A stretch of DNA of 64,000 nucleotides from Bradyrhizobium tropiciagri (lineage in GTDB: Bacteria > Pseudomonadota > Alphaproteobacteria > Rhizobiales > Xanthobacteraceae), in contig NZ_LFLZ01000021.1 in the NCBI RefSeq assembly GCF_001189845.1, positions 62,001 through 126,000 of the forward strand, in the 5' to 3' direction. Shown here piece after piece: positions 34,876-44,327 of this stretch (its first letter is position 1; every line of letters starts with the position of its first letter). Made by a program: the position numbers and the translations under genes. The notes under the pieces are model-generated. The model was not told the DNA's origin and ran no database searches. It saw only the letters and a list, made by a program, of their open reading frames with translations.

Positions 34876-36186
34876 ATGAACCAGCCCGGAACCGGCGAAG
34901 CGCCCGAAGCTGCTCACGCTCGCTCAGATTCGCAAAAGGAGCTGGCCGAGGTCCTTCGGCAACGGGCGGCCATCTCGGCAGTGCTGCGTGCTATTGCCAA
35001 TTCACCACACGACTTGCAGCCCATATTCGACAGCATCATCGACAACACAATGCATCTCTGCCGAACAGACTGGAGCGCCTTCCGTCTTGTCGAGGAAATA
35101 GGCTTTCGTCTCGTTGCCTTTAGAGGAAGCCCCGCGGTGTCAGGGTTGTGGTCACCACCAATGCTTCGGGAATTCAACAGCTTTGTAGGTAGCCTCTTCG
35201 GAAGCAAGTCGCCGGTCCACATCCCCGACTTAGCCACACATCTTGAACGCAATTTTCCGGGAGAAGCTGAACGGGAGCCTATATCCAAAGTTGGCATTCG
35301 GACAGTCCTCTTCGTGCCGATGCTCAGAAACGACGAGCTAATCGGAACGCTTTCTCTTGGGCGGCACCGCATAGAGCCCTTTACGGAGAAGGAGATCGAA
35401 GTGGTCACGGACTTCGCTGCGCAGGCAGCCATTGTCCTGGAGATCACCCGCCGCGAGCGGCAGCTGCGGGAGCAGCAGATGCAGCTGGCGCACGCGAACC
35501 GCCTCGTAACGATGGGGGAACTCAGCGCCTCTATTACACATGAGGTCAAGCAGCCGATTGCGGCGGCGCGCAACAACGTCATTGCGGCGCTGAATTTCTT
35601 GCGTAGAAACCCTCCGGATTTGCAGGAGGTCTCAGAGGCGCTCGCCGCTGCCGTCAAGGACGCTGATCGAGTCGATGCCATCGTCGGTCGAATGCGTGCG
35701 CTCATGCAGAAAGCGTCGCCCCGATTGGATCGGGTCGATATGAACGAGGCTCTGCGGGAAGTGATTGAGCTTACTCAAGGAGAAGCACTGAAGAACGGGA
35801 TTTCAGTGGTGAGCCAGCTCGCGAACGGCCTGCCTATCATTGCCGGGGATCGGGTCCAACTTCAGCAAGTCGTGCTAAACCTCATTCTCAACGCCGTGCA
35901 GGCGATGAGCGCAGTTACTGAGGGCGTGCGACGGTTGCTGGTCACCACCCGTCAGATCGAATTGAACGATCTGTACGTTGGGGTTCAGGATACTGGCCCT
36001 GGGGTGAGTCCGGAGACCCTCCCACATCTCTTTGAACCATTCTACACGACAAAGCCAAACGGCATGGGGATGGGACTAACAATCTGCCGTTCAATCATCG
36101 AAGCCCATGGCGGACGCCTGTGGGTCAGCGCGTGCGAGCCACGCGGGGCTCTCTTTCAGTTTGCGATTCCTGCCCGGCCGTCATGA
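34876..36186 (+). CDS. GAF-domain sensor histidine kinase
   Basis: Of 436 residues, ~40-190 form a GAF sensor (NSPHDLQPIFDSIIDNTMHL, VGIRTVLFVPMLRNDELIGT, LSLGRHRIEPFTEKEIEVV). A coiled linker follows, then HisKA with His222 (ITHEVKQPIAAARNN) and a complete HATPase (LNLILNAVQAM, DTGPGVS, GMGMGLTICRSIIEAHGG). The core is closely related to the kinases at 1-891 and 17.2-23.5 kb, but is intact. No transmembrane helix is present, so it is cytosolic. GGAAGGAG precedes the ATG. No response regulator gene follows. Confidence 0.93.
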   Translation: MNQPGTGEAPEAAHARSDSQKELAEVLRQRAAISAVLRAIANSPHDLQPIFDSIIDNTMHLCRTDWSAFRLVEEIGFRLVAFRGSPAVSGLWSPPMLREFNSFVGSLFGSKSPVHIPDLATHLERNFPGEAEREPISKVGIRTVLFVPMLRNDELIGTLSLGRHRIEPFTEKEIEVVTDFAAQAAIVLEITRRERQLREQQMQLAHANRLVTMGELSASITHEVKQPIAAARNNVIAALNFLRRNPPDLQEVSEALAAAVKDADRVDAIVGRMRALMQKASPRLDRVDMNEALREVIELTQGEALKNGISVVSQLANGLPIIAGDRVQLQQVVLNLILNAVQAMSAVTEGVRRLLVTTRQIELNDLYVGVQDTGPGVSPETLPHLFEPFYTTKPNGMGMGLTICRSIIEAHGGRLWVSACEPRGALFQFAIPARPS

Positions 36187-36365
36187 TCAAACGATTGTTC
36201 GTTGATGCCCGTAGCGAAGTTCGCTCACCATCGGCACGTCAGCACTTGAGCGTTCCTCGGATTGACCGCAACGTTATCCGATTCAATCGCTTTCGCCGAA
36301 ACTGCGCAGATCGCAGAAGTGAGGTCGTCTTTCTCTCGCCGAAGCTGAAGCTAAGCGCTGGGTGA
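36183..36365 (+). CDS. Possible 60-residue ORF overlapping the kinase stop
   Basis: ATGA joins the kinase stop to an ATG at 36183, opening a 60-codon frame (MIKRLFVDARSEVRSPSARQ). The product is basic and has no recognisable motif. The overlap is typical of coupled genes, but without homology it may be chance. Confidence 0.25.
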   Translation: MIKRLFVDARSEVRSPSARQHLSVPRIDRNVIRFNRFRRNCADRRSEVVFLSPKLKLSAG

Positions 36366-36416
36366 TGCCCCCCTTGGTCATGCTGCATCTGCAAATTCAC
36401 CAGCGGTATGCGCCAT

Positions 36417-36536
36417 CATACACCGAGGCCAACGGCATGCGCTTGTCGAGCAAGCGTCGCGCTTACACGCGCGGCCCCGACCGGCGTCCGATCCTGGATT
36501 ATGCTGATGGTATCGATCGACATCAGCGACTCTTAG
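36417..36536 (+). pseudogene. 3' fragment of the 239-residue gene family
   Basis: About 120 bases match the ends of the genes at 34054 and 39485: ACCGAGGCCAACGGCATGCG, CGTCGCGCTTACACGCGCGG, then CGGCGTCCGATCCTGGAT. One extra T after CTGGAT shifts the frame. The first part is closer to the 39-kb copy. The end (GGTATCGATCGACATCAG) is closer to the 34-kb copy, so the fragment looks mosaic. The rest of 36187-36846 shows no gene apart from the doubtful 36183 frame and a repeat fragment. Confidence 0.7.
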
Positions 36537-36669
36537 ACGGCCGAAGTAGGACTGCTGACAGCTGATGAGCGTCGTGGCCTGCGGACCCATGTGGTCCGTA
36601 GGCCCAGAGAAAAAGCTGCATCACGACCGAGCCGAAGAATCGGCTTCCGAGCACGCAACGACTTGCCGA

Positions 36670-36735
36670 GATTTGCAGCGCTTTATTCGCACAGACGTTC
36701 TTCGTCGGATACCAATTTGCCTCGCGGAAACGTGG
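36670..36735 (+). repeat. Partial copy of the dispersed intergenic repeat
   Basis: GATTTGCAGCGCTTTATTCG and ATACCAATTTGCCTCGCGGA match the 5' halves of the 9.1-kb and 49.6-kb repeats. The GC hairpin half is absent. It lies upstream of the alcohol dehydrogenase gene and downstream of the family-gene fragment. Confidence 0.4.
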
Positions 36736-36846
36736 AGCGGTGGTTACGAACGCATTCAGGCGTACTGCCAACGCATTGAATACGCCGCGGCAGAATTGCC
36801 GCCGCTTCCGGTCAGCAAATGACGACAATGAGCGAGAGCCACGACG

Positions 36847-37863
36847 ATGAGCGAGACCTACAAGGCCATTGAGGTACGGAAACCTGGAGAGTTCGCTGAA
36901 GTGAGGCGGCCGCTTCGGGATCCCGGCCACGATCAGGTACGCATTCGCGTCGAGGCGTGCGGTGTTTGCCACTCGGACGCGGGAACGGTCGAAGGAAGCT
37001 TGCCTGGCGTTACCTATCCGCGTGTACCCGGCCACGAGGTGGTCGGGCGCATTGAGGCGGTGGGATCCGGCGTTCGCGGTTGGCAAGTCGGCCAGAGGGT
37101 CGGCGTCGGCTTTCTGGCCGGCTCTTGCGGTTATTGCGAATTTTGCCGTGGCGGCGACCTTGTGAACTGCCGGAACCAGGAGAACACGGGCGTTCATCAC
37201 GACGGCGGCTATGCCGAAGTCTTGCTCGCCAAGGCGAGCGGTCTCATGTCGATTCCCGACGATTTGTCCTCCATCGACGCGGCGCCGCTGCTTTGCGCCG
37301 GACTCACGACATTCGGCGCTCTAAGAAACGCGCCGGCGCGGGCGGGTGACCTCGTCGCGATATTCGGCATCGGCGGGCTCGGTCACCTGGCGGTCCAATA
37401 TGCGCGTCACATGGGGTTCGAGGTCGCGGCGATTGCGCGCGGCGCCGACAAAGCGGAATTGGCGAAGAATCTCGGCGCCCATCATTTCATCGACAGCGCG
37501 GTAACCGACGCCGGCTCGGCTCTGCAAAAACTCGGTGGGGCGAAAGTGATTCTGATCACCGCGTCGGGCGGCAAGACGATCGCCGAAACCTTCAACGGCC
37601 TGCGTCCCGAAGGCGTTTCGATCGTCCTGGGCGTTGGACCGGAGCCGATCGAGACGTCGAGCGCGGACCTGATATTCGGAAATCGTAGACTTCAAGGCGC
37701 TCTCACGGGCGACCCGGCTACAGGCGACGCAACGCTCCGTTTCAGCGTGCTGAGCGGAGCCTCTGCGATGATCGAAACGGTCCCGCTCGAGCAAGCCGCG
37801 GCCGCCTACGCGAAAATGATGTCAGGCAAGGCGCGCTTTCGCATGGTCCTGACCATGACGTGA
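36847..37863 (+). CDS. Zinc-dependent alcohol dehydrogenase
   Basis: The 338-residue medium-chain dehydrogenase has a catalytic zinc site (CGVCHSD, GHEVVG, and a later Cys in PLLCAGLTTF) and a structural zinc lobe of four Cys (CGYCEFCRGGDLVNC). A Rossmann motif reads AIFGIGGLGHLAVQYARHMG. It would oxidise a primary or secondary alcohol with NAD(P), or run in reverse. An aldehyde dehydrogenase is encoded 140 bases downstream, and a molybdenum hydroxylase further on, suggesting a stepwise oxidation of an alcohol to an acid. Ribosome-site sequence is weak. Confidence 0.92.
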   Translation: MSETYKAIEVRKPGEFAEVRRPLRDPGHDQVRIRVEACGVCHSDAGTVEGSLPGVTYPRVPGHEVVGRIEAVGSGVRGWQVGQRVGVGFLAGSCGYCEFCRGGDLVNCRNQENTGVHHDGGYAEVLLAKASGLMSIPDDLSSIDAAPLLCAGLTTFGALRNAPARAGDLVAIFGIGGLGHLAVQYARHMGFEVAAIARGADKAELAKNLGAHHFIDSAVTDAGSALQKLGGAKVILITASGGKTIAETFNGLRPEGVSIVLGVGPEPIETSSADLIFGNRRLQGALTGDPATGDATLRFSVLSGASAMIETVPLEQAAAAYAKMMSGKARFRMVLTMT

Positions 37864-38003
37864 TGAACGACGGAAGGTCGAGCGTGAGCGGCGATCTTTC
37901 GGAAGACCAAGCCACCGGACTTGCGGAGCAGTCCGCCGCACCATCTCGGACAAGCGATCGCAACCGGCATTCGAGAGTAATCCACGAGCCCAGGTAGAAG
38001 ACA

Positions 38004-39383
38004 ATGAACCCGTTCCAGAGTCTATTTGATGCGCAGAAGTCTCATTTTGCCAGCAACATCACCCGCTCGCATGCGTGGCGGGTCGAACAGCTCGATCGTA
38101 TGGGCAGGATGGTCAAGGAGAATGAAGCTGCGTTGCAGGAGGCCATTGCACGCGACTTCAAAACCGCCAGCCAGGAACATATCTTCGAAACTGCGACTGC
38201 GGTAACGGAGACTGAGTTTCAGAAGAGCCAGCTTTCTTCATGGATGGCCCCGACGGAAGCATCCCTTCCCACAGCGCTTGCCAAGACCGGCCACAAGGGA
38301 ATGATCTATCGCGACCCTTACGGCGCGGTCCTGGTCATCGGGCCGTCCAACGGTCCCCTGACATTGCTGCTTCGGCCCGCTATCGCGGTCCTGGCCGCCG
38401 GCAATACTTGCGTCCTCAAGCTCAGTCCGGCCTTGTCGGCTACGTCGGCGGTGCTGCTCGATCTCGTGCCGAAATACTTCGACCCCCGCGCGGTCTGCGC
38501 CGTAGCGGGAGGCCGCGAGGAAACAACCGAACTCCTGAAGCTTCCCTTCGACTTCATCTTTTTCACGGGCAGCACCAAGGTGGGAAAGGTGGTTGCGCAT
38601 GCCGCGGCCGAGAATCTTACGCCGGTTCTGCTCGAACTAGGCGGCCAAAATCCTGCCTTGGTCGACCAGACCGCAAACATCCCCGATGCGGCCAAAAAGA
38701 TCGCGTGGGGCGCGACTGCGTGGGGCGGACAATGGTGTACGTCGCCAGGCTATGCCTATGTCCACGAGTCGATCGCCGACGCGTTCCTTGCCGAAGCCAA
38801 AAAGGCGCTGGTCGAACTCTATGGACGTGATCCCAAGAGCAATCCGGACTACTCGCGCATTATCAGCACCAAGGAAGCTGCAAGGCTCGCAGGGCTGATT
38901 GACCCCACGAAGGTCGTGTATGGGGGCAAATCGGATCCCGATGCTCGTTACGTCGATCCGACGATCCTCCATCCCGTCACTTGGGACGACGAAATTATGC
39001 GCGACGAAATCTTCGGCCCCATCCTGCCGATCCTGACCTACCGGACTTTGGACGAAGCCTTTGGCCGGATCGCAGCCACCCCACATCCTCTCGCAGCGTA
39101 CGTCTTCAGTCGTGACAAGGCGGCGATCGACCGCTTCATCGGCGAGCTTTCGTTCGGCGGCGGAGCCGTCAACCAGGTCAACATCCAGCTGTTTATCGAG
39201 ACGATGCCTTTCGGTGGCGTCGGACCATCAGGTATGGGTCATTACTACGGCAAGTATGGCTTCGACATGCTTACGCATGCCAAATCGATGCTCGTCTCGC
39301 CGCCGGATGTAGCGATCAAACATCTATTTCCTCCGTTCTCGCCTGAGAAGAACGCCGATCTCAAGATCTGGAGCGAGTACTGA
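38004..39383 (+). CDS. Aldehyde dehydrogenase, class 3-like
   Basis: The 459-residue protein has the ALDH signature Glu in LLELGGQNPALV, catalytic Cys in GQWCTSPGYAYV, GSTKVGK near the NAD pocket, and the EIFGPILPILTY motif. The length, without the N-terminal extension, matches class 3/coniferyl aldehyde dehydrogenases. It would make a carboxylic acid from the aldehyde produced by the preceding alcohol dehydrogenase. The C-terminus KIWSEY is short and hydrophilic, without a membrane anchor. A copy of the 239-residue unknown gene follows. Confidence 0.93.
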   Translation: MNPFQSLFDAQKSHFASNITRSHAWRVEQLDRMGRMVKENEAALQEAIARDFKTASQEHIFETATAVTETEFQKSQLSSWMAPTEASLPTALAKTGHKGMIYRDPYGAVLVIGPSNGPLTLLLRPAIAVLAAGNTCVLKLSPALSATSAVLLDLVPKYFDPRAVCAVAGGREETTELLKLPFDFIFFTGSTKVGKVVAHAAAENLTPVLLELGGQNPALVDQTANIPDAAKKIAWGATAWGGQWCTSPGYAYVHESIADAFLAEAKKALVELYGRDPKSNPDYSRIISTKEAARLAGLIDPTKVVYGGKSDPDARYVDPTILHPVTWDDEIMRDEIFGPILPILTYRTLDEAFGRIAATPHPLAAYVFSRDKAAIDRFIGELSFGGGAVNQVNIQLFIETMPFGGVGPSGMGHYYGKYGFDMLTHAKSMLVSPPDVAIKHLFPPFSPEKNADLKIWSEY

Positions 39384-39484
39384 GCGAGGATCCCGATCGC
39401 AACGCCCCTTTTGGTGCCTGACGCGGCTGGTGCACAGGCGCGAGCGAAGATGCCTATCGCGCAGGAGGATTGGAAAGGAAAGCC

Positions 39485-40204
39485 ATGAACGAGTTACTGA
39501 CGAAAGTTCTCGACGCGCACGGCGGCCTGGAGCGCTGGCGTAGCTACAACAAGGTTGAAGCCACGATTGTCGCCGGCGGCGGCTTCTTTGGCTTGAAAGG
39601 CGCTTTGATGGATGCGGACCCGCGCCGCTTGACTGTGTCTCTGCACGAGGAGCGAGCGTCACTCACAAATTTTGGGGCAGCGGATCAGCTCGTCATGTTC
39701 ACGCCCGAGCGGGTCGCCGTCGAGAAGCTTGACGGAACGGTCGTCGCGGAGCGGTTTGCGCCCAAGGACTCGTTTGCCGGGCACCAGATGCACACGCCGT
39801 GGGATCCTCTGCATCTTGCCTACTTTAACAGCGAAGCCCTGTGGACCTACCTGGCGACGCCCTTCGCCTTTGCAATGGACGGTGTCCGGGTCGAGGAGGC
39901 GGAGTCCTGGCAAGAGGGCAAGGAGACCTGGCGGGTGCTGCGTGTCTATTTTCCCGGCTCGATCGGGACGCATTGCGAAATGCAGGACTTCTTCTTTGAC
40001 GAGAAATTCGAACTCCGCCGGCACGATTACAGCGTCAATATCGCCGGCGGCTTCCCCGCCGCGCAACTGATGCTGGAATATACCGAAGCCAACGGCATGC
40101 GCTTGCCGAGCAAGCGTCGCGCTTACACGCGCGGCCCCGACCGGCGTCCGATCCTGGATATGCTGATGGTGTCGATGGAGATCAGTGACGTCGCCTTCTC
40201 TTAG
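39485..40204 (+). CDS. Unknown 239-residue protein, copy B
   Basis: Same family as 34054-34773, same length, and most residues shared (HQMHTPWDPLH, GKETWRVLRVYFPGSI, the complete C-terminal ~70 residues). Differences are scattered, for example VQDSN changed to LMDAD and PYGAADQR to NFGAADQL. GGAAAGGAAA precedes the ATG. Here it lies between the aldehyde dehydrogenase and molybdenum hydroxylase genes, while copy A follows a flavin-binding protein; both contexts are oxidoreductases, so a role tied to such enzymes is possible. Confidence 0.85.
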   Translation: MNELLTKVLDAHGGLERWRSYNKVEATIVAGGGFFGLKGALMDADPRRLTVSLHEERASLTNFGAADQLVMFTPERVAVEKLDGTVVAERFAPKDSFAGHQMHTPWDPLHLAYFNSEALWTYLATPFAFAMDGVRVEEAESWQEGKETWRVLRVYFPGSIGTHCEMQDFFFDEKFELRRHDYSVNIAGGFPAAQLMLEYTEANGMRLPSKRRAYTRGPDRRPILDMLMVSMEISDVAFS

Positions 40205-40251
40205 GCGTGTCAGTCGATCTGAACCAGCTCGAGGAGAGTGCAGGAGTCTAT

Positions 40252-40716
40252 ATGGCAACGACGCTAACGATCAATGGTCAGGAAAGATCCTTCGATGCGC
40301 CGCCCGAAATGCCTCTGCTGTGGGTCCTGCGCGACATTCTCGGTTTGACCGGCACGAAATTCGGATGCGGCATGGCGCAGTGTGGCGCCTGCACCGTGCA
40401 TGTCGATGGCAAGCCGGTCCGTTCTTGCGTGCTCCCCGTTGGCAATCTCCAGAGCCGCACGATCACCACCATCGAAGGCATCGGTGCGACGCCGGTAGGG
40501 GCGGGGGTGCAGAAGGCCTGGCTTGATCTCGAAGTCGTGCAATGCGGTTATTGCCAGTCCGGCCAGATCATGTCTGCGGCGGCGCTGCTCGCGTCGACGC
40601 CGGATCCCGACGACTCCGACATCGACGCAGCCATGGCGGGCAACATCTGCCGCTGCGGCACTTATGTGCGGATTCGAGCTGCCATCAAGCAGGCAGCTGC
40701 CACACAGAAATCCTAA
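40252..40716 (+). CDS. 2Fe-2S subunit of a molybdenum hydroxylase (IorA-like)
   Basis: The ~154-residue protein carries two [2Fe-2S] sites: a plant-type CGMAQCGACTVHVDG plus Cys in RSC, and CGYCQSGQ with CRCGTY. It passes electrons from the molybdopterin subunit encoded next door to an acceptor. This layout is seen in isoquinoline 1-oxidoreductase and nicotinate or aldehyde oxidoreductases. I start it at 40252 (MATTLTINGQERSF) because GAGGAG/AGGAG lies just before; the longer frame at 40207 has no ribosome site. Confidence 0.92.
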   Translation: MATTLTINGQERSFDAPPEMPLLWVLRDILGLTGTKFGCGMAQCGACTVHVDGKPVRSCVLPVGNLQSRTITTIEGIGATPVGAGVQKAWLDLEVVQCGYCQSGQIMSAAALLASTPDPDDSDIDAAMAGNICRCGTYVRIRAAIKQAAATQKS

Positions 40717-40725
40717 GCGGCGCCC

Positions 40726-42900
40726 ATGACCATCACGGCTGAAGTTCCGGAGATCTCGCGTCGTCGCATCCTCGGTGGTGCACTGGCGACTGGTTTGGTA
40801 CTCGCCTTCCATCTTCCGCTCGGCGCCGCCAGGCCGCCGCAGACAAAGGATCCGGCCGCCGGAAAGTTTGCACCAAACGCGTATATCCGCATCGATGAAT
40901 CCGACCAAATAACACTCATTATGCCACAGGTCGAAATGGGGCAGGGCATATATACCGGGGTCGCGACGATCCTGGCCGAAGAGCTCGATGCAGACCTAAC
41001 TCAAGTCGTCCTCCAGCACGCGCCGCCGGAGGAGAAGCTCTATGCAAATCCGTCGTTCGGCATTCAGGCCACCGGTGGATCGACTTCCGTTCGGGCGTTC
41101 TGGACCCCATTGCGCAAAGCAGGCGCGGCCGCGCGGGCCATGCTCATCAAGGCCGCTGCGGACCAGTGGCAAGTCGCGCCGGCAAGTTGCAGCGCGGCGC
41201 TTGGCACGGTGCTTCACATCGAAAGTGGCCGTAGGCTTCGCTACGGCGAGCTTGTCGACCCCGCCAGCAAGCTGTCTGCGCCGAGCGATATTCCCCTGAA
41301 GGACCCGAAGAACTTCGTTCTGATCGGAAAGCCTTTGAAGCGTCTCGACACGCCGGACAAGGTCAACGGCAAGGTGATCTATGGCATCGACGCCATGATG
41401 CCCGGCCTGAAGTTTGCGACGTTGGCGCAATGTCCGGTCTTTGGCGGCAAGGTTGCCGATGTCGAAGACCATGCCGCGATGCAGATCCCCGGCGTAAGGC
41501 AAATCGTCGTGCTGGACGATTTGGTCGCTGTCATTGCCGATGATACCTGGACCGCCAAGCGCGGTCTCGAGGCCCTGAAGATCACCTGGAATGAAGGCAA
41601 GAACGCCAACGTCAGTTCAAAGGACATCTGGGACCATCTTCGCGCCGCCAGCGAGATCGAGGGTGTCGTCGCAAAATCCGTCGGAGATGTCGCCGACGCG
41701 CTGCACCTCGGCGAGACGTACGAAGCTTCCTACGAAATGCCGTTCCTTGCGCACGCGACCATGGAGCCTCTGAACTGCACCGTCCATGTCACGCCGAGTT
41801 TCTGTAACGTCTGGGTCGGAACGCAGATCATTGCGCGCGCCCAGTCGGTCGCCGCGAGGGCGGCCGGGCTTCCAGAAGACAAGGTGACGATCCATCAGCA
41901 CCTGCTCGGCGGTGGCTTCGGGCGCAGGCTGGAGGTTGACATGATCGCCACAGCCGTTCGCATCGGCAGCAAGGTCGATGGACCGGTCAAGATCACCTGG
42001 ATGCGGGAAGAGGACATCCAACACGACATCTACCGACCAGTTTATCGCGACACAATTTCAGCAAGACTGTCGGGCGACAAGGTGATCGCCTTCAAGTACC
42101 GCGTCGCCGGGTCTTCGGTGATTGCGCGATGGTTGCCGCCCGCCGTTCAGCAAGGCATCGATAATGACGCCGTCGATAGCGCCGCCGACACGCCGTACGA
42201 TATTCCAAACTTCCAGGTGGAATATGTCCGCGTCGAGCCGCCCGCGGTGCCGACCGGCTTCTGGCGCGGCGTCGGTCCGAACAACAATGTGTTTGCCATC
42301 GAAAGTTTCATGGACGAGCTTGCCCGCAAGGCGAACAAGGACCCGATCGCATTTCGACGTGACATGCTTGGTAAGACGCCGCGTATCCAGCACGTGCTGG
42401 ACCTCGTGGCGGAAAAGTCGAACTGGGGCCAGCCGTTGCCGCGACGCGTCGGCCGGGGCGTCAGCGTACAGCCGACGTTCAATACGTCGATCGCCACCGT
42501 GGTTGAGGCAGAGGTGGACTCCGGGGGCGACGTCTACATTCGCCAGGTGACGCTCGCCGTGGATTGCGGGCTCGCCATCAATCCGGACACCGTCGTGGCG
42601 CAGATCGAAGGCGGCATGATCTTCGGTCTGACCGCCGCCTTGTATGGCGAAATCACGCTGGAGAAGGGCCGCGTTCAGCAGTCCAACTTCCATGATTATC
42701 GCGTGCTGCGCATCGACCAGATCCCGAAGATCGATATCCATCTCGTCAAGAGCGGCGAGGCGCCTGGCGGGATCGGCGAGGCCAGTGTGATCGGAGGACC
42801 TCCGGCCTTGCGCAACGCCATCTACGCGGCGACGGGGGTCGCATTGCGCCGGCTTCCGATCGACCGGGGGCTGATCGCGGAGAAGAAGTCGTGGTTGTGA
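40726..42900 (+). CDS. Molybdopterin-binding subunit of a hydroxylase (IorB-like), Tat-exported
   Basis: The 724-residue subunit has an N-terminal twin-arginine-like signal (ISRRRILGGALATGLVLAF), so the complex would act in the periplasm after folding. Motifs fit the xanthine oxidase/IorB family: MGQGIYTGVATILAEELDAD, GFGRRLEVDMI near the Mo site, GFWRGVGPNNNVFAIESFMD and EAPGGIGEASVIGGPPALRN. Substrate may be an aldehyde or an N-heterocycle. It directly follows the 2Fe-2S subunit and overlaps the start of the cytochrome c gene, so the three form an electron chain to the respiratory system. Confidence 0.92.
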   Translation: MTITAEVPEISRRRILGGALATGLVLAFHLPLGAARPPQTKDPAAGKFAPNAYIRIDESDQITLIMPQVEMGQGIYTGVATILAEELDADLTQVVLQHAPPEEKLYANPSFGIQATGGSTSVRAFWTPLRKAGAAARAMLIKAAADQWQVAPASCSAALGTVLHIESGRRLRYGELVDPASKLSAPSDIPLKDPKNFVLIGKPLKRLDTPDKVNGKVIYGIDAMMPGLKFATLAQCPVFGGKVADVEDHAAMQIPGVRQIVVLDDLVAVIADDTWTAKRGLEALKITWNEGKNANVSSKDIWDHLRAASEIEGVVAKSVGDVADALHLGETYEASYEMPFLAHATMEPLNCTVHVTPSFCNVWVGTQIIARAQSVAARAAGLPEDKVTIHQHLLGGGFGRRLEVDMIATAVRIGSKVDGPVKITWMREEDIQHDIYRPVYRDTISARLSGDKVIAFKYRVAGSSVIARWLPPAVQQGIDNDAVDSAADTPYDIPNFQVEYVRVEPPAVPTGFWRGVGPNNNVFAIESFMDELARKANKDPIAFRRDMLGKTPRIQHVLDLVAEKSNWGQPLPRRVGRGVSVQPTFNTSIATVVEAEVDSGGDVYIRQVTLAVDCGLAINPDTVVAQIEGGMIFGLTAALYGEITLEKGRVQQSNFHDYRVLRIDQIPKIDIHLVKSGEAPGGIGEASVIGGPPALRNAIYAATGVALRRLPIDRGLIAEKKSWL

Positions 42901-44240
42901 GAGCCGGGATTGTGAGAGTTTTCATCGGAGCTGTCATTGTCGGTGCCATCGTTGCGCTCGGCGCGGTTTGGTACGTGCGAGGTCCTGATCCGCTGGCCTT
43001 CACCGGCGGCAAGAGCGTCGCGCTGGCCGACTACAAGGATGGTGATCCGACCGGTGTGCCTACCTCCATGAGGCAGGCCAGCCTCCTTGAACGCGGCAGG
43101 TATCTCACGGAGGCTGCGGACTGTGGGGTTTGCCACACCGCACCCGGCGGCAAGGAATATGCGGGCGGCTTTGCTTTCAAGATGCCTTTCGGAACGATGT
43201 ACTCGACCAACATCACGCCCGACAAGGAGACGGGTATCGGCAAGTACACCGACCAGGAATTCCTCGACGCGATGCATCGGGGCATCCGCCGCGACGGCGC
43301 GCGGCTTTATCCGGCAATGCCCTACACGTCTTACGCTTACATCACGGACGCCGACGCGCTGGCGATCAAGGCCTACCTGTTCAGCCTTGCGTCGGTGCGC
43401 GCAGTGCCTCCGGAAAATACCTTGATGTTTCCGTTCAATCAGCGCTGGGCCATGGCATTCTGGTCATTGGTGTTTAATCGCGATACGCGCTTCCGGCCTG
43501 ATCCTTCGCAGAGCCTCAAATGGAATCGGGGGGCCTACTTGGCTGAAGCGCTGGCGCATTGCGGCGAATGCCACACGCCTCGCAACATCGGCTTTGCACT
43601 CAATAACCGAGAAAAGTTTGCCGGAGCTCCGGTGGGAGGCTGGCGCGCGTTCAATATATCGCCCGATAAGGCCACCGGCCTCGGAGGCTGGAGCGACGAA
43701 GATATCGCGTCGTATCTTTCGCTCGGACATGCACCGGGTCACGGCACCGCATCAGGAGCGATGGGTGAGGCCGTTGATCACTCCTTCAGCAAGATGACGC
43801 AGGCTGATATCGAGGCGATGGTCGCGTTCGTACGGAGCGTTCCACCCAGCACGACACCCGATTTTGCCTTGAGGTCGGCGCCCGCGCCGGCTTCTCACAA
43901 GGACGGTGTAGCCGCAAACTTGCTCGGGAAGAAGATATTCGAGGGCGCTTGCGCGAGTTGCCATGGCTGGACCGGCGAGAGTGCGGTTTCACCTTTCGCG
44001 ACACTGACCGGAAGCGCCGCCATAAACGATCCGAGCGCGACGAACGTGGCACAGATCGTTATCGGCGGTACCAGACGCCTGACACCGGCTCGCGCGTTGT
44101 CGATGCCGTCGTTCGGCCATGTGCTCTCCGACGACGAGATCGCCGCGGTCTCCAACTACGTCACCGCCCGTTTTGGAGCCAAGGGCTCATCGCTCACGGC
44201 ACGGGACGTTGCCAACATGCGAGCACAGGTCTCGGACTAG
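42897..44240 (+). CDS. Three-haem c-type cytochrome, membrane anchored
   Basis: Three CxxCH motifs are present (CGVCH near residue 78, CGECH near 224, CASCH near 354), so three haem-c groups. An N-terminal hydrophobic helix (VFIGAVIVGAIVALGAVWYV) anchors it to the inner membrane with the rest in the periplasm. The layout resembles AdhB-type cytochromes of alcohol and aldehyde dehydrogenase complexes. The GTG at 42897 overlaps the preceding TGA (GTGA); a GTG at 42891 is a further candidate. It would take electrons from the molybdenum hydroxylase to quinone or oxidase. Confidence 0.92.
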   Translation: MRAGIVRVFIGAVIVGAIVALGAVWYVRGPDPLAFTGGKSVALADYKDGDPTGVPTSMRQASLLERGRYLTEAADCGVCHTAPGGKEYAGGFAFKMPFGTMYSTNITPDKETGIGKYTDQEFLDAMHRGIRRDGARLYPAMPYTSYAYITDADALAIKAYLFSLASVRAVPPENTLMFPFNQRWAMAFWSLVFNRDTRFRPDPSQSLKWNRGAYLAEALAHCGECHTPRNIGFALNNREKFAGAPVGGWRAFNISPDKATGLGGWSDEDIASYLSLGHAPGHGTASGAMGEAVDHSFSKMTQADIEAMVAFVRSVPPSTTPDFALRSAPAPASHKDGVAANLLGKKIFEGACASCHGWTGESAVSPFATLTGSAAINDPSATNVAQIVIGGTRRLTPARALSMPSFGHVLSDDEIAAVSNYVTARFGAKGSSLTARDVANMRAQVSD

Positions 44241-44327
44241 CGCGTTCACGCTACTCATCGTGTCTCGCCAGAGTGAGATGAGAGTGAATAGACTAATCAG
44301 CCACCGTGTAGAACGAGGTCGGTTTTG

